The notes under the pieces are model-generated. The model was not told the DNA's origin, did not search any database, and worked only from the letters and a program-made list of their open reading frames with translations. A stretch of 18,000 nt of DNA. It comes from an uncultured Eubacteriales bacterium (GTDB lineage: Bacteria; Bacillota; Clostridia; Oscillospirales; Acutalibacteraceae). The stretch spans positions 1 through 18,000 of the forward strand of contig ONPH01000008.1 of NCBI GenBank assembly GCA_900319655.1, given 5' to 3'. Each line of letters starts with the position of its first letter. Position 1 is the stretch's first letter. Positions 1 through 7,566 of the stretch are shown one piece after another. The translations under genes and the position numbers were made by a program.

Positions 1-1
1 G

Positions 2-265
2 CTCGCTGCACCGATGGTTATGTATCCCCAGGTGCTCAAGAACGTTAAGGTTAAGTCAAAGCCCGACGCAAAGAACGATCCCGACGTACAGGCTGAGGTT
101 GCGAAGGTAACCGAGGCTCTCGGTGACAGCGGACGTATTCTCCTCAGAGAATCAGGCACAGAGCCTGTTATCCGCGTTATGGTTGAGGCTGACAGTGACG
201 AAACCTGCGAAAAGTACGTTGACCGGGTAATCGACGTAATCCGCGCTAAAGGTCATATTATTTAA
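2..265 (+). CDS. glmM: Phosphoglucosamine mutase, C-terminal fragment
   Basis: This is the last 87 codons of a gene that begins before the window. GlmM interconverts glucosamine-6-phosphate and glucosamine-1-phosphate in the cytoplasm, the step before GlcNAc-1-phosphate and UDP-GlcNAc for peptidoglycan. The visible part is the C-terminal domain of the alpha-D-phosphohexomutase family. Its phosphate-binding loop [14 protein letters not shown] is encoded at about 145-186 and is close to the GlmM form of this motif, which separates it from phosphomannomutases. The frame is open from base 2 with no start needed; the ATG at 14 is internal. The catalytic serine and metal-binding domains lie outside the window. 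A rho-independent terminator follows 35 bases after the stop, so glmM is the last gene of its transcript. Confidence 0.9.
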   Translation, partial: LAAPMVMYPQVLKNVKVKSKPDAKNDPDVQAEVAKVTEALGDSGRILLRESGTEPVIRVMVEADSDETCEKYVDRVIDVIRAKGHII

Positions 266-300
266 GCGCAAAAACATAACTAATACCCAAAATCACACAG

Positions 301-333
301 AGCTGCTGACGGAAACGCCGGCAGCTTTTTTTT
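301..333 (+). terminator. Rho-independent terminator of glmM
   Basis: Arms AGCTGCTGACG (301-311) and CGCCGGCAGCT (316-326) pair with one G-T pair and one mismatch around a GAAA tetraloop at 312-315. A run of eight T follows at 326-333. The GNRA-type loop and T-run make this a convincing terminator. Confidence 0.9.
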
Positions 334-374
334 GTTAGAGTTATGAGTTTAGAGTTTAATGTTTAGAGTTAAAT
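334..374 (+). repeat. AGAGTT short tandem tract, copy 1
   Basis: Imperfect 7-9 base units of the type GTTTAGAGTT repeat directly after the T-run of the glmM terminator. Related tracts occur at 8707-8738, 17138-17170 and, inverted, at 17398-17438. Each reads AGAGTT on the sense strand of the gene just upstream. No coding potential is seen. Confidence 0.75.
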
Positions 375-401
375 ATATTTATCGGAAACTTTTGATTAAC
401 A

Positions 402-568
402 CCGTAGGGGCGGACCCGTGTGTCCGCCCGGGAAACGTGAACCGTGTTTACCAAACAATCCGTTTTTTATCGCGATTAACATACGTTTAATTCATCACAC
501 AAATAATCATAATAAAACAAATGTTGTGTTCCTGTCCTGCGGGCGGACACACGGGTCCGCCCCTACGG
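402..568. repeat. Paired GGGCGGAC inverted-repeat element, locus 1
   Basis: A 29-bp sequence at 402-430 recurs as its exact reverse complement at 540-568, enclosing 109 bp of A+T-rich DNA with no gene. Each arm is itself a hairpin: GGGCGGAC (408-415), six bases, GTCCGCCC (422-429). The outer ends are CCGTAGGGG and CCCCTACGG. Three similar loci occur at 4255-4341, 10311-10489 and 17171-17330. The structure resembles a small non-autonomous (MITE-like) element, but no transposase or clear target duplication is visible. Confidence 0.85.
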
Positions 569-672
569 TATGAATTATTCGTTTAAATTGGATTCAAACG
601 TTTTAAATCAAAAAACACAAAAAACAAGCCCCAATCCACCGCAATAACGGCATATTTCCTGATAAAAAACGC

Positions 673-701
673 TTGTTTTTCGCGCGAAAATTTAGTATAA
701 T
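673..701 (+). promoter_or_regulatory. Sigma-A promoter for the 774 gene
   Basis: TTGTTT at 673-678 and a perfect TATAAT at 696-701 are separated by 17 bases. About 70 bases of leader follow before the ATG at 774, which is preceded by a purine-rich GGGGGGAAAAGGAA ribosome binding site. This promoter may also serve pyrC, which starts 10 bases after the first gene ends. Confidence 0.8.
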
Positions 702-773
702 AATTTAGTGTATGTTTTATTGTGAAAACTGTAAAATAAAACTATAAAATTTATTTTCCGGGGGGAAAAGGAA

Positions 774-2957
774 ATGAAATTTAAATCGCTGAAAAAAGCC
801 TCGGCAGTCCTGCTGTGCGCTTTAATCACCCTTGCAGGCGTGCTCAATGTTTTCGCCGCAGGGCAGACCTACTCAATTCCCGAGGCGTCGAATATGCAGA
901 TTACCCTGCCCGAGGATATGACCGCGGTAACGCGCTCGGCAGACGCTAACGACAAGTATTTTTCGCTGTTCGGCATTGACTACAACTCCACAATGCAGCG
1001 CTTTGAGGCGTCGAACATCTACCTTCAGGGTATGAACAGCAGCGCGGATTTGACCGTCACCGTGTCGGTTCAGACCACCGACCAGAGCACTCAGCTCGTA
1101 AACTACAACCAGCTCGAATCCGACAAGCTCAGCGAGGTTGCGAGGAACTTCCTCAGCCAGACCGAGTACACCGCCTGCACCGTAGACCAGGCTGTTTCAA
1201 ACGTCGTTTGGCTCGAGTTCAATATCCGCGTTAACGAGTCGGGCTCGCTGATTCAGGCGTACCAGGCGAACACCGTCTACGAGGGCAAGAGCGTTAACAT
1301 CACTCTCCAGCGCAACGGCGGTAACGTTACCGCTCAGGACTACGAAATTTTCAGCGGAATCGTTAAGAGCGCCGAGTTCGGCAAGCTCGCGATTTTCAAC
1401 CTTTCCAACCCGATGATGCCGTACATATTAATCGGCGCAGGCGTGCTTTTAATCCTGATTATCGTGTTTATCATAATCATCGTCAGGACATCAAAGCGCC
1501 GTAAGAAAAAGTCAAAGAATGATAAAATCTTAGAGGAGCTTGCAGGCAAGTACACCTCTAACCGTCCCGAGCCCAAGCGCGGCGGAAGGTATTCCGCTGA
1601 TGAAACCTCAGCCAACACTACCGTTCAGACTGATACCGCGGACAATTCCTACGACCTCGACAATTTCGACCGCACCGAGCGCAAAAAGCCCGAGCCCGAA
1701 AAGCAGGGCAGACGTTATTCCGACGACGAAATCGACGCTCTGCTCGGTGACGACAGGAAGGATAATGGTGAAAAGGCAAATTTTACTCAGGCTCTTCCCG
1801 AAGCCGAGGAGGAGCAGGAAAGGGCAAAGGACGACACTTTAAGTAATAACGACCAAGTGTCAGAGTTCTTTGAGGACGAGCCGGCACAGCCAGAGGAAAA
1901 CACTTCCTCGACCAAAAAATTCGACTTCCCCGATAAGCCGGGCGAAATCGGATTTGCGGCGGCAGCGGCAGGCGCGGTTATCGCGGCTGACGAGGCTCAA
2001 AATACAGAGGAAACCGTCGGAGAAGAAGCTCAGGAAGAAACCGAGAGTTCTCCCGAGGTAATCGAAAATACCGAGGCTAAGCCCGTTTTGGCTGAGCCCG
2101 AAGCGGAAGAAACCGCGGAAGTGACGGAAGAAAAAGCAGAAGAGGTTCAGGAGGAAGCCGCTGAGGAAATTCAGGAAGAACCTTCCGAAGAACCCGAAGC
2201 CGAAGCTGCGGAAATCCCCGAAAAAGAGGAAGCTCCCGAAACCGGCGAAATCCCCGAGGCTGAGTTTGTTGACGAAGCCGGAGAAACCGGAGCTCCCGAG
2301 CAGACCGTGAAAATCTACGGAGAAAAGCCCGGCAGGGATGAGCGTAAAAACTCTCTCAGGGAAGAGATTAAAAACGCAATCAAGGTGTTTGAGTCCGACG
2401 AGGAGGACGAGGACGAGCAGTACAACAACGACGAGGTTCTCGTGAGGGCTGAGGCAAAGCGCACAAAGTTTGCCGACAGCAACGACTTCTTCGACGAAGC
2501 GCCCAAGAGGGTTATGGGCGTAATCAGCAGCAAGGATATCCAAAACGCCGAGGAGTACGACGTAATCGGAGAGATGGAGCGCCGCGCCGACGAGTTTGAA
2601 AAGGAACCCCCAAAAAAGGGCGAAAAGTTCAAGGGCGTTGTCAAGTCAATCGCAGGCGGAATCAAGAGCTTCTTTGTACACTGCGGATACTTTATAACCA
2701 ACGTAAGGCGCGAGATTAAGCGCAAAAAGGCTCTCAAAAAACGTCAGCAGTACGAGGAGGACCGCAAGCGCCGCGCGCGTGAACGCGCCGAAAGACAGCG
2801 CCGGCAGGCAGAAAACGGCGGACTTGTACAGGTTCACAAGCGCACCGACCGCAAGCCTCCGCAGCGCAGACCGGGCAGCGGACAGCGGCGTCCAAGCAGT
2901 CGGCGCAGACCGTCAAGCTCTCAAAACCGCAGAGGAAATCCTCCGCGCAGAAGATAG
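774..2957 (+). CDS. Single-pass membrane protein with long charged cytoplasmic tail, function unknown
   Basis: I do not recognise this 727-aa protein. A signal peptide (about residues 1-29, cut near VFAAG) leads into an exported domain of about 185 residues. This has a beta-rich pattern (ITLPEDM near the start, SGIVKSAEF near the end) loosely reminiscent of PsbP/DcrB-like folds. A transmembrane helix spans about 218-237 and is followed by a basic stop-transfer stretch (RTSKRRKKKSK). The cytoplasmic part is low complexity: an acidic tract at about 413-510 dominated by Glu, Ala and Pro; an amphipathic segment at about 619-652; and a strongly basic Arg/Pro/Ser tail to the C-terminus. The predicted topology is exported N-terminus with about 490 residues in the cytoplasm. 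The opposite charges of the middle and tail suggest a disordered scaffold that could fold on itself or bind nucleic acid or membrane; that is inference. pyrC starts 10 bases downstream. Confidence 0.85.
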   Translation: MKFKSLKKASAVLLCALITLAGVLNVFAAGQTYSIPEASNMQITLPEDMTAVTRSADANDKYFSLFGIDYNSTMQRFEASNIYLQGMNSSADLTVTVSVQTTDQSTQLVNYNQLESDKLSEVARNFLSQTEYTACTVDQAVSNVVWLEFNIRVNESGSLIQAYQANTVYEGKSVNITLQRNGGNVTAQDYEIFSGIVKSAEFGKLAIFNLSNPMMPYILIGAGVLLILIIVFIIIIVRTSKRRKKKSKNDKILEELAGKYTSNRPEPKRGGRYSADETSANTTVQTDTADNSYDLDNFDRTERKKPEPEKQGRRYSDDEIDALLGDDRKDNGEKANFTQALPEAEEEQERAKDDTLSNNDQVSEFFEDEPAQPEENTSSTKKFDFPDKPGEIGFAAAAAGAVIAADEAQNTEETVGEEAQEETESSPEVIENTEAKPVLAEPEAEETAEVTEEKAEEVQEEAAEEIQEEPSEEPEAEAAEIPEKEEAPETGEIPEAEFVDEAGETGAPEQTVKIYGEKPGRDERKNSLREEIKNAIKVFESDEEDEDEQYNNDEVLVRAEAKRTKFADSNDFFDEAPKRVMGVISSKDIQNAEEYDVIGEMERRADEFEKEPPKKGEKFKGVVKSIAGGIKSFFVHCGYFITNVRREIKRKKALKKRQQYEEDRKRRARERAERQRRQAENGGLVQVHKRTDRKPPQRRPGSGQRRPSSRRRPSSSQNRRGNPPRRR

Positions 2958-2967
2958 GGAGAAGTAA

Positions 2968-4239
2968 ATGTCAGAAATTTTAATTAAAAACGCCAAGGTC
3001 GTGTCCCCTGCGGATAACCTCTGCGGTGTTTGCGACATAAAAATAATCGACGGCGTAATCGCTGAAACAAGCGAAAACCTCATGTCAAACGGCGAGGTTA
3101 TTAACGCCGAAGGGCTTTGCGCCGTACCGGGACTTGTGGATATGCACGTGCATCTCCGCGACCCGGGACAGACCGCGAAGGAAGATATAATCACAGGCTG
3201 CCGGGCGGCGGCGGCAGGCGGAGTTACAAGCCTGCTCGCGATGCCGAACACCAGCCCCACAACCGATTCCCCAGAAACGGTAAAATATATTATTGATAAA
3301 GCAAGCTCGGCTGATTCGCACGTTTACGTTGCCGCGAGCGTTACAAAGGGGCTCAAAAGCGAGGAAAAAACCGACCTTGAAGCCCTCAGAGCCGCAGGCG
3401 CGGTTGCGCTCAGCGACGACGGCAGACCGGTTGAAAACACCGAATTTCTGCGCGAGGCGATGAAAAAAGCGCCGGAGCTCGGCATGAGGGTTGTCGCCCA
3501 CTGCGAGGACTTGTTTATCGCAAGCGGAGGCAAGATGAACGACGGAGAAATCTCCGAAAAGCTCGGGATAAAGGGAATTCCGGCGGCGGCAGAGGACTGC
3601 GGAACAGCGCGTGAAATCGCCCTTGCCGCGGCGGAGAATGTTCCGGTTCACATCTGCCACGTCAGCACCAAGACGAGCGTTGCGCTTGTCCGCGACGCGA
3701 AAAACCGCGGAGTTCAGGTGACAGCCGAGACCGCGCCGCATTACTTTTCGCTCACGGAAAACGAGCTTTTGAAGCGCGACGCGGATTACAGAATGAACCC
3801 GCCGCTGAGAACCGCCGAGGACGTAAAGGCGATTATCGAGGGCTTGCGCGACGGCACGCTCGACGCGATCGCGACCGACCACGCGCCCCATACGCCCGAG
3901 GAAAAATCGGACTTCGAAAAAGCGCCGAACGGCTCAATCGGCATGGAAACCTCGCTGGCGGTCGGCATTACGTACCTCGTTAAAACAGGCTTGCTGACCT
4001 TTGAGGAATTGATAGAAAAAATGAGCGTTAACCCGGCAAAAATCCTCGGAATTAACGCAGGAACGCTGAGCGTGGGAGCGCCTGCCGATATCGCGCTTGT
4101 CGACCTTGACGAGCAGTGGACGGTGGACGTTGACAAGCTCCACGGCAAAAGCAAAAACACACCGTTCAAGGGAATGACGTTAACCGGCAAGGTCAAGAGG
4201 ACAATCTTGGGCGGAAAAACAGTGTTTATCGATAAATAA
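2968..4239 (+). CDS. pyrC: Dihydroorotase, class I
   Basis: This cytoplasmic zinc enzyme of the amidohydrolase superfamily interconverts carbamoyl-aspartate and dihydroorotate, the third step of UMP synthesis. At 423 aa it has class I length. All expected metal ligands are visible: H60 and H62 in DMHVHLRDPG, a bridging acid at D150/D151 in LSDDGRP, H178 in VVAHCED, H231 in HICHVS, and catalytic D304 in ATDHAPHTPEE. The conserved MPNT motif is at about 92-95. It is therefore predicted to be active rather than an aspartate-transcarbamylase-associated pseudo-enzyme. The ATG at 2968 has AGGGAGAAG directly upstream. It follows the 727-aa membrane protein by 10 bases, and pyrF lies two genes downstream. 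No other pyrimidine gene is in the window. A repeat element begins 15 bases after the stop. Confidence 0.96.
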   Translation: MSEILIKNAKVVSPADNLCGVCDIKIIDGVIAETSENLMSNGEVINAEGLCAVPGLVDMHVHLRDPGQTAKEDIITGCRAAAAGGVTSLLAMPNTSPTTDSPETVKYIIDKASSADSHVYVAASVTKGLKSEEKTDLEALRAAGAVALSDDGRPVENTEFLREAMKKAPELGMRVVAHCEDLFIASGGKMNDGEISEKLGIKGIPAAAEDCGTAREIALAAAENVPVHICHVSTKTSVALVRDAKNRGVQVTAETAPHYFSLTENELLKRDADYRMNPPLRTAEDVKAIIEGLRDGTLDAIATDHAPHTPEEKSDFEKAPNGSIGMETSLAVGITYLVKTGLLTFEELIEKMSVNPAKILGINAGTLSVGAPADIALVDLDEQWTVDVDKLHGKSKNTPFKGMTLTGKVKRTILGGKTVFIDK

Positions 4240-4254
4240 AACGCCGGACGATAA

Positions 4255-4341
4255 CCGTAGGGGCGGATCTGTGTGTCCGCCCGGAAATCAAGGAAAACGT
4301 TGCGGTTGTCAGCGGGCGGACACATGGGTCCGCCCCTACAG
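4255..4341. repeat. Paired GGGCGGAC inverted-repeat element, locus 2 (short form)
   Basis: The left arm at 4255-4283 (CCGTAGGGGCGG...TCCGCCCG) and the inverted right arm at 4313-4341 enclose only 29 bp, the shortest spacing of the four loci. A few arm bases differ from locus 1 (GGATCTGTGTG in place of GGACCCGTGTG; TACAG in place of TACGG). It lies between pyrC and the aldolase gene. An RNA from here could fold into one long hairpin or two small ones. Confidence 0.85.
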
Positions 4342-4355
4342 TTGTTAATTTTGAT

Positions 4356-4380
4356 TTGCCGCAACGCGGCAATTTAGCTA
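4356..4380. repeat. Small hairpin repeat ending AATTTAGCT
   Basis: TTGCCGC (4356-4362) and GCGGCAA (4366-4372) form a perfect 7-bp stem with an AAC loop, followed by TTTAGCT. The same hairpin recurs at 10520-10534, and the AGCTAAATTG flank recurs next to a different hairpin at 17961-17985. The repeat lies in frame just upstream of the aldolase gene, so a naive start at the TTG at 4356 would translate repeat sequence as protein. Confidence 0.7.
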
Positions 4381-4397
4381 TACAGGGAGTGGTAATA

Positions 4398-5378
4398 TTG
4401 GCACAGAAAGGTAACCTCCTGTCGGTCAGACAGGACATACGGGTGGTCGACGCTACAATCCGCGACGGCGGACTTTGCAACGACTTCCGCTTCAGCGACG
4501 AATTTGTACAGTCGCTCTACAAGGCAAATCTCAAGGCAGGAGTCGACTATATGGAGTTCGGCTACAAAGCCTCTAAGGAGATTTTTGACGAGGACGATTT
4601 CGGAAAATGGAAGTTCTGCAACGACGAGGACATCCGCAAAATCGTCGGTGAAAACAACACTAAAATGAAAATCGCGGTTATGGCGGACGTAGGCAGAACC
4701 GACTTTGAGGAGGACATTATCCCCAAGGCGGAAAGCCCTATCGACCTCATTCGAATCGCTACATACATCAACACAATTCCTGCCGCGGTCGAGATGATTG
4801 AGTATTGCGCAAAGCAGGGCTATGAGACTACCATAAATATTATGGCAATTTCAAAGGCGCGTACCGAAGATTTAAAAACCGCGCTTGAAATTCTCGGTCA
4901 AACCCCGGTTTCGTGCTTCTACATCGTGGACAGCTACGGCTCGCTTTACCCCGAGGAGGCAAGGCGCTTTGCCGAGATGTACGGTGAAATTGCCGAGAAA
5001 TACGGCAAGCTTACGGGTATTCACGCGCACAACAATCAGCAGCTTGCCTTCGCGAACACAATCGACGCGATGGCTTACGGCGCAAGCTACCTTGACGCCA
5101 CGGTTGACGGAATGGGCAGAGGCGCAGGCAACTGCGCGCTGGAGCTTTTGCTCGGCTTCCTCAAAAACCCGAAGTACAAGGTCAACCCGATTATCAAATT
5201 CATTCAGCAGCATATGAACACTCTGCGCGAGCAGGGCGTAAAATGGGGATATGACATTCCCTATATGCTCACAGGTCAGTACAATACCCATCCGCGTCCG
5301 GCAATTCAGTTTGTCAGCGAGGACAGAACCGATTATTACAAGTTCGCAAACGACCTGTACGACATCATCAATTCATAA
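4398..5378 (+). CDS. DRE-TIM metallolyase (HMGL-like aldolase), substrate unknown
   Basis: This 326-aa protein has the HMGL-like (DRE-TIM) barrel seen in 4-hydroxy-2-oxovalerate aldolases and related Claisen-type enzymes. The signature VDATIRDGG gives D18 and the R22/D23 pair. The divalent-metal histidines are H209 and H211 in GIHAHNNQ, and the loop VDGMGRGAGN follows. Family enzymes make or break C-C bonds next to a pyruvate enolate; the substrate cannot be read here. Close relatives annotated only as aldolase-domain proteins occur in sugar and polysaccharide clusters. I chose the TTG at 4398 because AGGGAG lies 8 bases upstream; longer versions would read into the hairpin repeat. pyrF follows after 13 bases, so the two are probably cotranscribed, although a role in pyrimidine synthesis is not expected. 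Confidence 0.85.
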   Translation: MAQKGNLLSVRQDIRVVDATIRDGGLCNDFRFSDEFVQSLYKANLKAGVDYMEFGYKASKEIFDEDDFGKWKFCNDEDIRKIVGENNTKMKIAVMADVGRTDFEEDIIPKAESPIDLIRIATYINTIPAAVEMIEYCAKQGYETTINIMAISKARTEDLKTALEILGQTPVSCFYIVDSYGSLYPEEARRFAEMYGEIAEKYGKLTGIHAHNNQQLAFANTIDAMAYGASYLDATVDGMGRGAGNCALELLLGFLKNPKYKVNPIIKFIQQHMNTLREQGVKWGYDIPYMLTGQYNTHPRPAIQFVSEDRTDYYKFANDLYDIINS

Positions 5379-5391
5379 TAAGGAGAGTTCT

Positions 5392-6324
5392 ATGTCATTC
5401 GACAGATTAATTGAAAAAATTGTTGAAAAGCAAAACCCCACCGTAGCAGGTCTTGATCCCAAGCTCGACTACGTTCCGCAGTCCATCAAGTCCGCCTGCT
5501 TTGAAAAGTACGGCAAAACCCTTGAGGGCGCGGCGGCTGCCCTGCTCGAATTCAACAAGGCTATTATCGACGAAATTTACGACATCGTGCCGGCAATCAA
5601 GCCCCAGGCGGCTTATTACGAGATGTACGGCTGGCAGGGCGTTAAGGCTCTTGCCGACACAATCGCCTACGCGCAGTCAAAGGGAATGTTCGTTATGACC
5701 GACGGCAAGCGCAACGACATCGGCACTACCATGGAAGCTTACGCCGCGGCTCACCTCGGCACTACCGTGGTTGACGGCGAGGAAATCTCAGCCTTCGGCG
5801 CGGACGCGCTGACGGTCAACGGCTACCTCGGCACCGACGGTATCAAGCCGCTTTGCGAGATTTGCAAAAAGGGTGACAAGGGCATTTTTGTCCTTGTAAA
5901 GACCTCAAATCCCAGCTCCGGCGAGCTCCAGGATATGAAGCTTGAAAACGGCGCTACGGTTTACGAGCAGATGGGCAGAATGTGCGAGAGCTGGGGAGAG
6001 GAGCTTCCCGGCAAGTACGGCTACTCGGGCGTGGGCGCTGTTGTAGGCGCAACATACCCCGACCAGCTTTTGGAAATGAGGCAGAAAGCGCCTCACACCT
6101 TCTTCCTCGTTCCGGGCTACGGCGCTCAGGGCGGCGGCGCGCAGGACGCAAAGAACGCCTTTGATAAAAACGGTCTCGGCGCGATTATCAATTCAAGCCG
6201 CGGCATAATGTGCGCATGGAAAAAGCAGGGACTTACCGAGGATGACTTTGCAAAAGCCGCGCGTAATGAAGCGCTCAGGATGAAGGACGATATTCTCTCA
6301 ACAATCGGCAAGATTTCATTGTAA
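5392..6324 (+). CDS. pyrF: Orotidine 5'-phosphate decarboxylase, type 2
   Basis: The enzyme decarboxylates OMP to UMP, the last step of de novo pyrimidine synthesis, in the cytoplasm. At 310 aa it matches the longer type 2 family rather than the roughly 240-aa type 1. The catalytic motif MTDGKRNDIGTT contains D104, K106 and D109. The N-terminal VAGLDPKLDYVP and the phosphate-binding LVPGYGAQGGG are both typical of type 2. The ATG at 5392 has AAGGAGAG 5-6 bases upstream and begins MSFDRLIEKI; the frame is open much further upstream, but that part overlaps the aldolase gene and has no support. No clear terminator follows; the serC promoter begins 46 bases after the stop. Confidence 0.95.
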   Translation: MSFDRLIEKIVEKQNPTVAGLDPKLDYVPQSIKSACFEKYGKTLEGAAAALLEFNKAIIDEIYDIVPAIKPQAAYYEMYGWQGVKALADTIAYAQSKGMFVMTDGKRNDIGTTMEAYAAAHLGTTVVDGEEISAFGADALTVNGYLGTDGIKPLCEICKKGDKGIFVLVKTSNPSSGELQDMKLENGATVYEQMGRMCESWGEELPGKYGYSGVGAVVGATYPDQLLEMRQKAPHTFFLVPGYGAQGGGAQDAKNAFDKNGLGAIINSSRGIMCAWKKQGLTEDDFAKAARNEALRMKDDILSTIGKISL

Positions 6325-6369
6325 TAAAGCTGAAAAGCGTTAAAAAATTAACAAATATCCTATAAAATA

Positions 6370-6398
6370 TTGACATAGCATTTTTAAAGGCGTATAAT
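6370..6398 (+). promoter_or_regulatory. Consensus sigma-A promoter for serC-serA
   Basis: A perfect TTGACA at 6370-6375 and a perfect TATAAT at 6393-6398 are separated by 17 bases, the strongest promoter in the window. The leader to the serC ATG at 6457 is A+T-rich, ends with AAAGGGAG, and shows no T-box or riboswitch that I can recognise. High constitutive expression is inferred. Confidence 0.92.
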
Positions 6399-6456
6399 CA
6401 AAAACGGTAATTTTTAAAATTATTTGAAATAATTTATAGAAAAGGGAGTAATAACA

Positions 6457-7542
6457 ATGGCAAGAGTTTACAATTTTTCGGCAGGCCCGTCAATGCTTCC
6501 GGAGCCTGTTCTTAAGAAAGCCGCGGAGGAAATGCTCGACTACCAGGGTACAGGTCAGAGCGTAATGGAGATGTCCCACCGCAGCAAGGCGTATGACAAA
6601 ATCATTAAGGACGCCGAGGCACTTCTCAGAGAAGTAATGAACATCCCCGACAACTACAAGGTTCTGTTCCTCCAGGGCGGCGGTTCAACCCAGTTCGCTA
6701 TGGTAGCGCTCAACCTTATGAATAAGAACAACAAGGCTGACTACATCGTAACAGGTCAGTGGGCAAAGAAGGCTCTCGCTGAGGCTCAGCGTTACGGCGA
6801 CGCCGTAGCTGTCGCTTCATCGGCTGACAAGACCTTCACCTACATCCCCAAGACAGACCGTTCTATGTTCCGCGAGGACGCAGACTATGTTTACATCTGC
6901 CTTAACAACACTATCTACGGCACAGTTTACCACGAGCTTCCCGACACAGGCGATATTCCGCTCGTAGCTGATATTTCATCCTGCATCGTAAGCGAGCCTC
7001 TCGACGTTTCAAAGTTCGGACTTCTCTTTGCAGGCGCTCAGAAGAATATGTCAGGCGCAGGCGTTACAATCGTAATCGTTCGCGAGGACCTCATCGGCAA
7101 CGCTATGGACATCACTCCTACAATGCTCAACTACAAGACTCACGCTGACGCTGATTCGCTCTACAACACACCGCCCTGCTATGCAATCTACGTTGCTAAG
7201 CTCGTGCTCGAATGGATCAAGAACGAGGTTGGCGGACTTGACAAGATGAAGGAGCGCAACGAGAAGAAGGCTAAGCTTCTTTACGATTTCCTCGACAGCT
7301 CAGAGCTGTTCAAGGGCACAGTTGTACCCGAGGACCGTTCGCTGATGAACGTTCCCTTTGTAACAGGCGACGCTGATTTGGACGCTAAGTTTGTTAAGGA
7401 GTCAACCGAGGCAGGCTTTGTTAACCTTAAGGGACACCGCACAGTAGGCGGTATGAGAGCTTCTATCTACAACGCTATGCCTTATGAGGGCGTTGAAAAG
7501 CTCGTTGAGTTTATGAAGGACTTTGAAGCTAAGAATAAGTAA
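6457..7542 (+). CDS. serC: Phosphoserine aminotransferase
   Basis: This PLP enzyme transfers an amino group from glutamate to 3-phosphohydroxypyruvate to give phosphoserine, the second step of serine synthesis; the family can also act in pyridoxal phosphate synthesis. At 361 aa the length is normal. It begins VYNFSAGPSMLPEPVL, the SerC N-terminal signature, followed by MEMSHRS. The PLP-binding lysine is K196 in FAGAQKNMSGAG, and GGMRASIYNAMP near the C-terminus is also typical. The ATG at 6457 has a good ribosome binding site. serA follows after 24 bases, giving a two-gene serine operon under the consensus promoter. Codon choice looks strongly biased (AAG, CTC, GAG), which fits high expression. 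serB is not in the window. Confidence 0.97.
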   Translation: MARVYNFSAGPSMLPEPVLKKAAEEMLDYQGTGQSVMEMSHRSKAYDKIIKDAEALLREVMNIPDNYKVLFLQGGGSTQFAMVALNLMNKNNKADYIVTGQWAKKALAEAQRYGDAVAVASSADKTFTYIPKTDRSMFREDADYVYICLNNTIYGTVYHELPDTGDIPLVADISSCIVSEPLDVSKFGLLFAGAQKNMSGAGVTIVIVREDLIGNAMDITPTMLNYKTHADADSLYNTPPCYAIYVAKLVLEWIKNEVGGLDKMKERNEKKAKLLYDFLDSSELFKGTVVPEDRSLMNVPFVTGDADLDAKFVKESTEAGFVNLKGHRTVGGMRASIYNAMPYEGVEKLVEFMKDFEAKNK

Positions 7543-7566
7543 TTAATTCGATAAAGGACTGATTTT

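Noticed and set aside
1860..2543. Long open frame of 227 codons antisense to the acidic tract
   Set aside because: Repetitive GAA/GAG codons produce an antisense frame rich in Phe and Leu. The sense strand has the signal peptide, ribosome binding site and promoter.
6399..6456. Riboswitch or T-box in the serC leader
   Set aside because: The leader is only about 50 bases, A+T-rich, and has no T-box motif, specifier loop or antiterminator structure.
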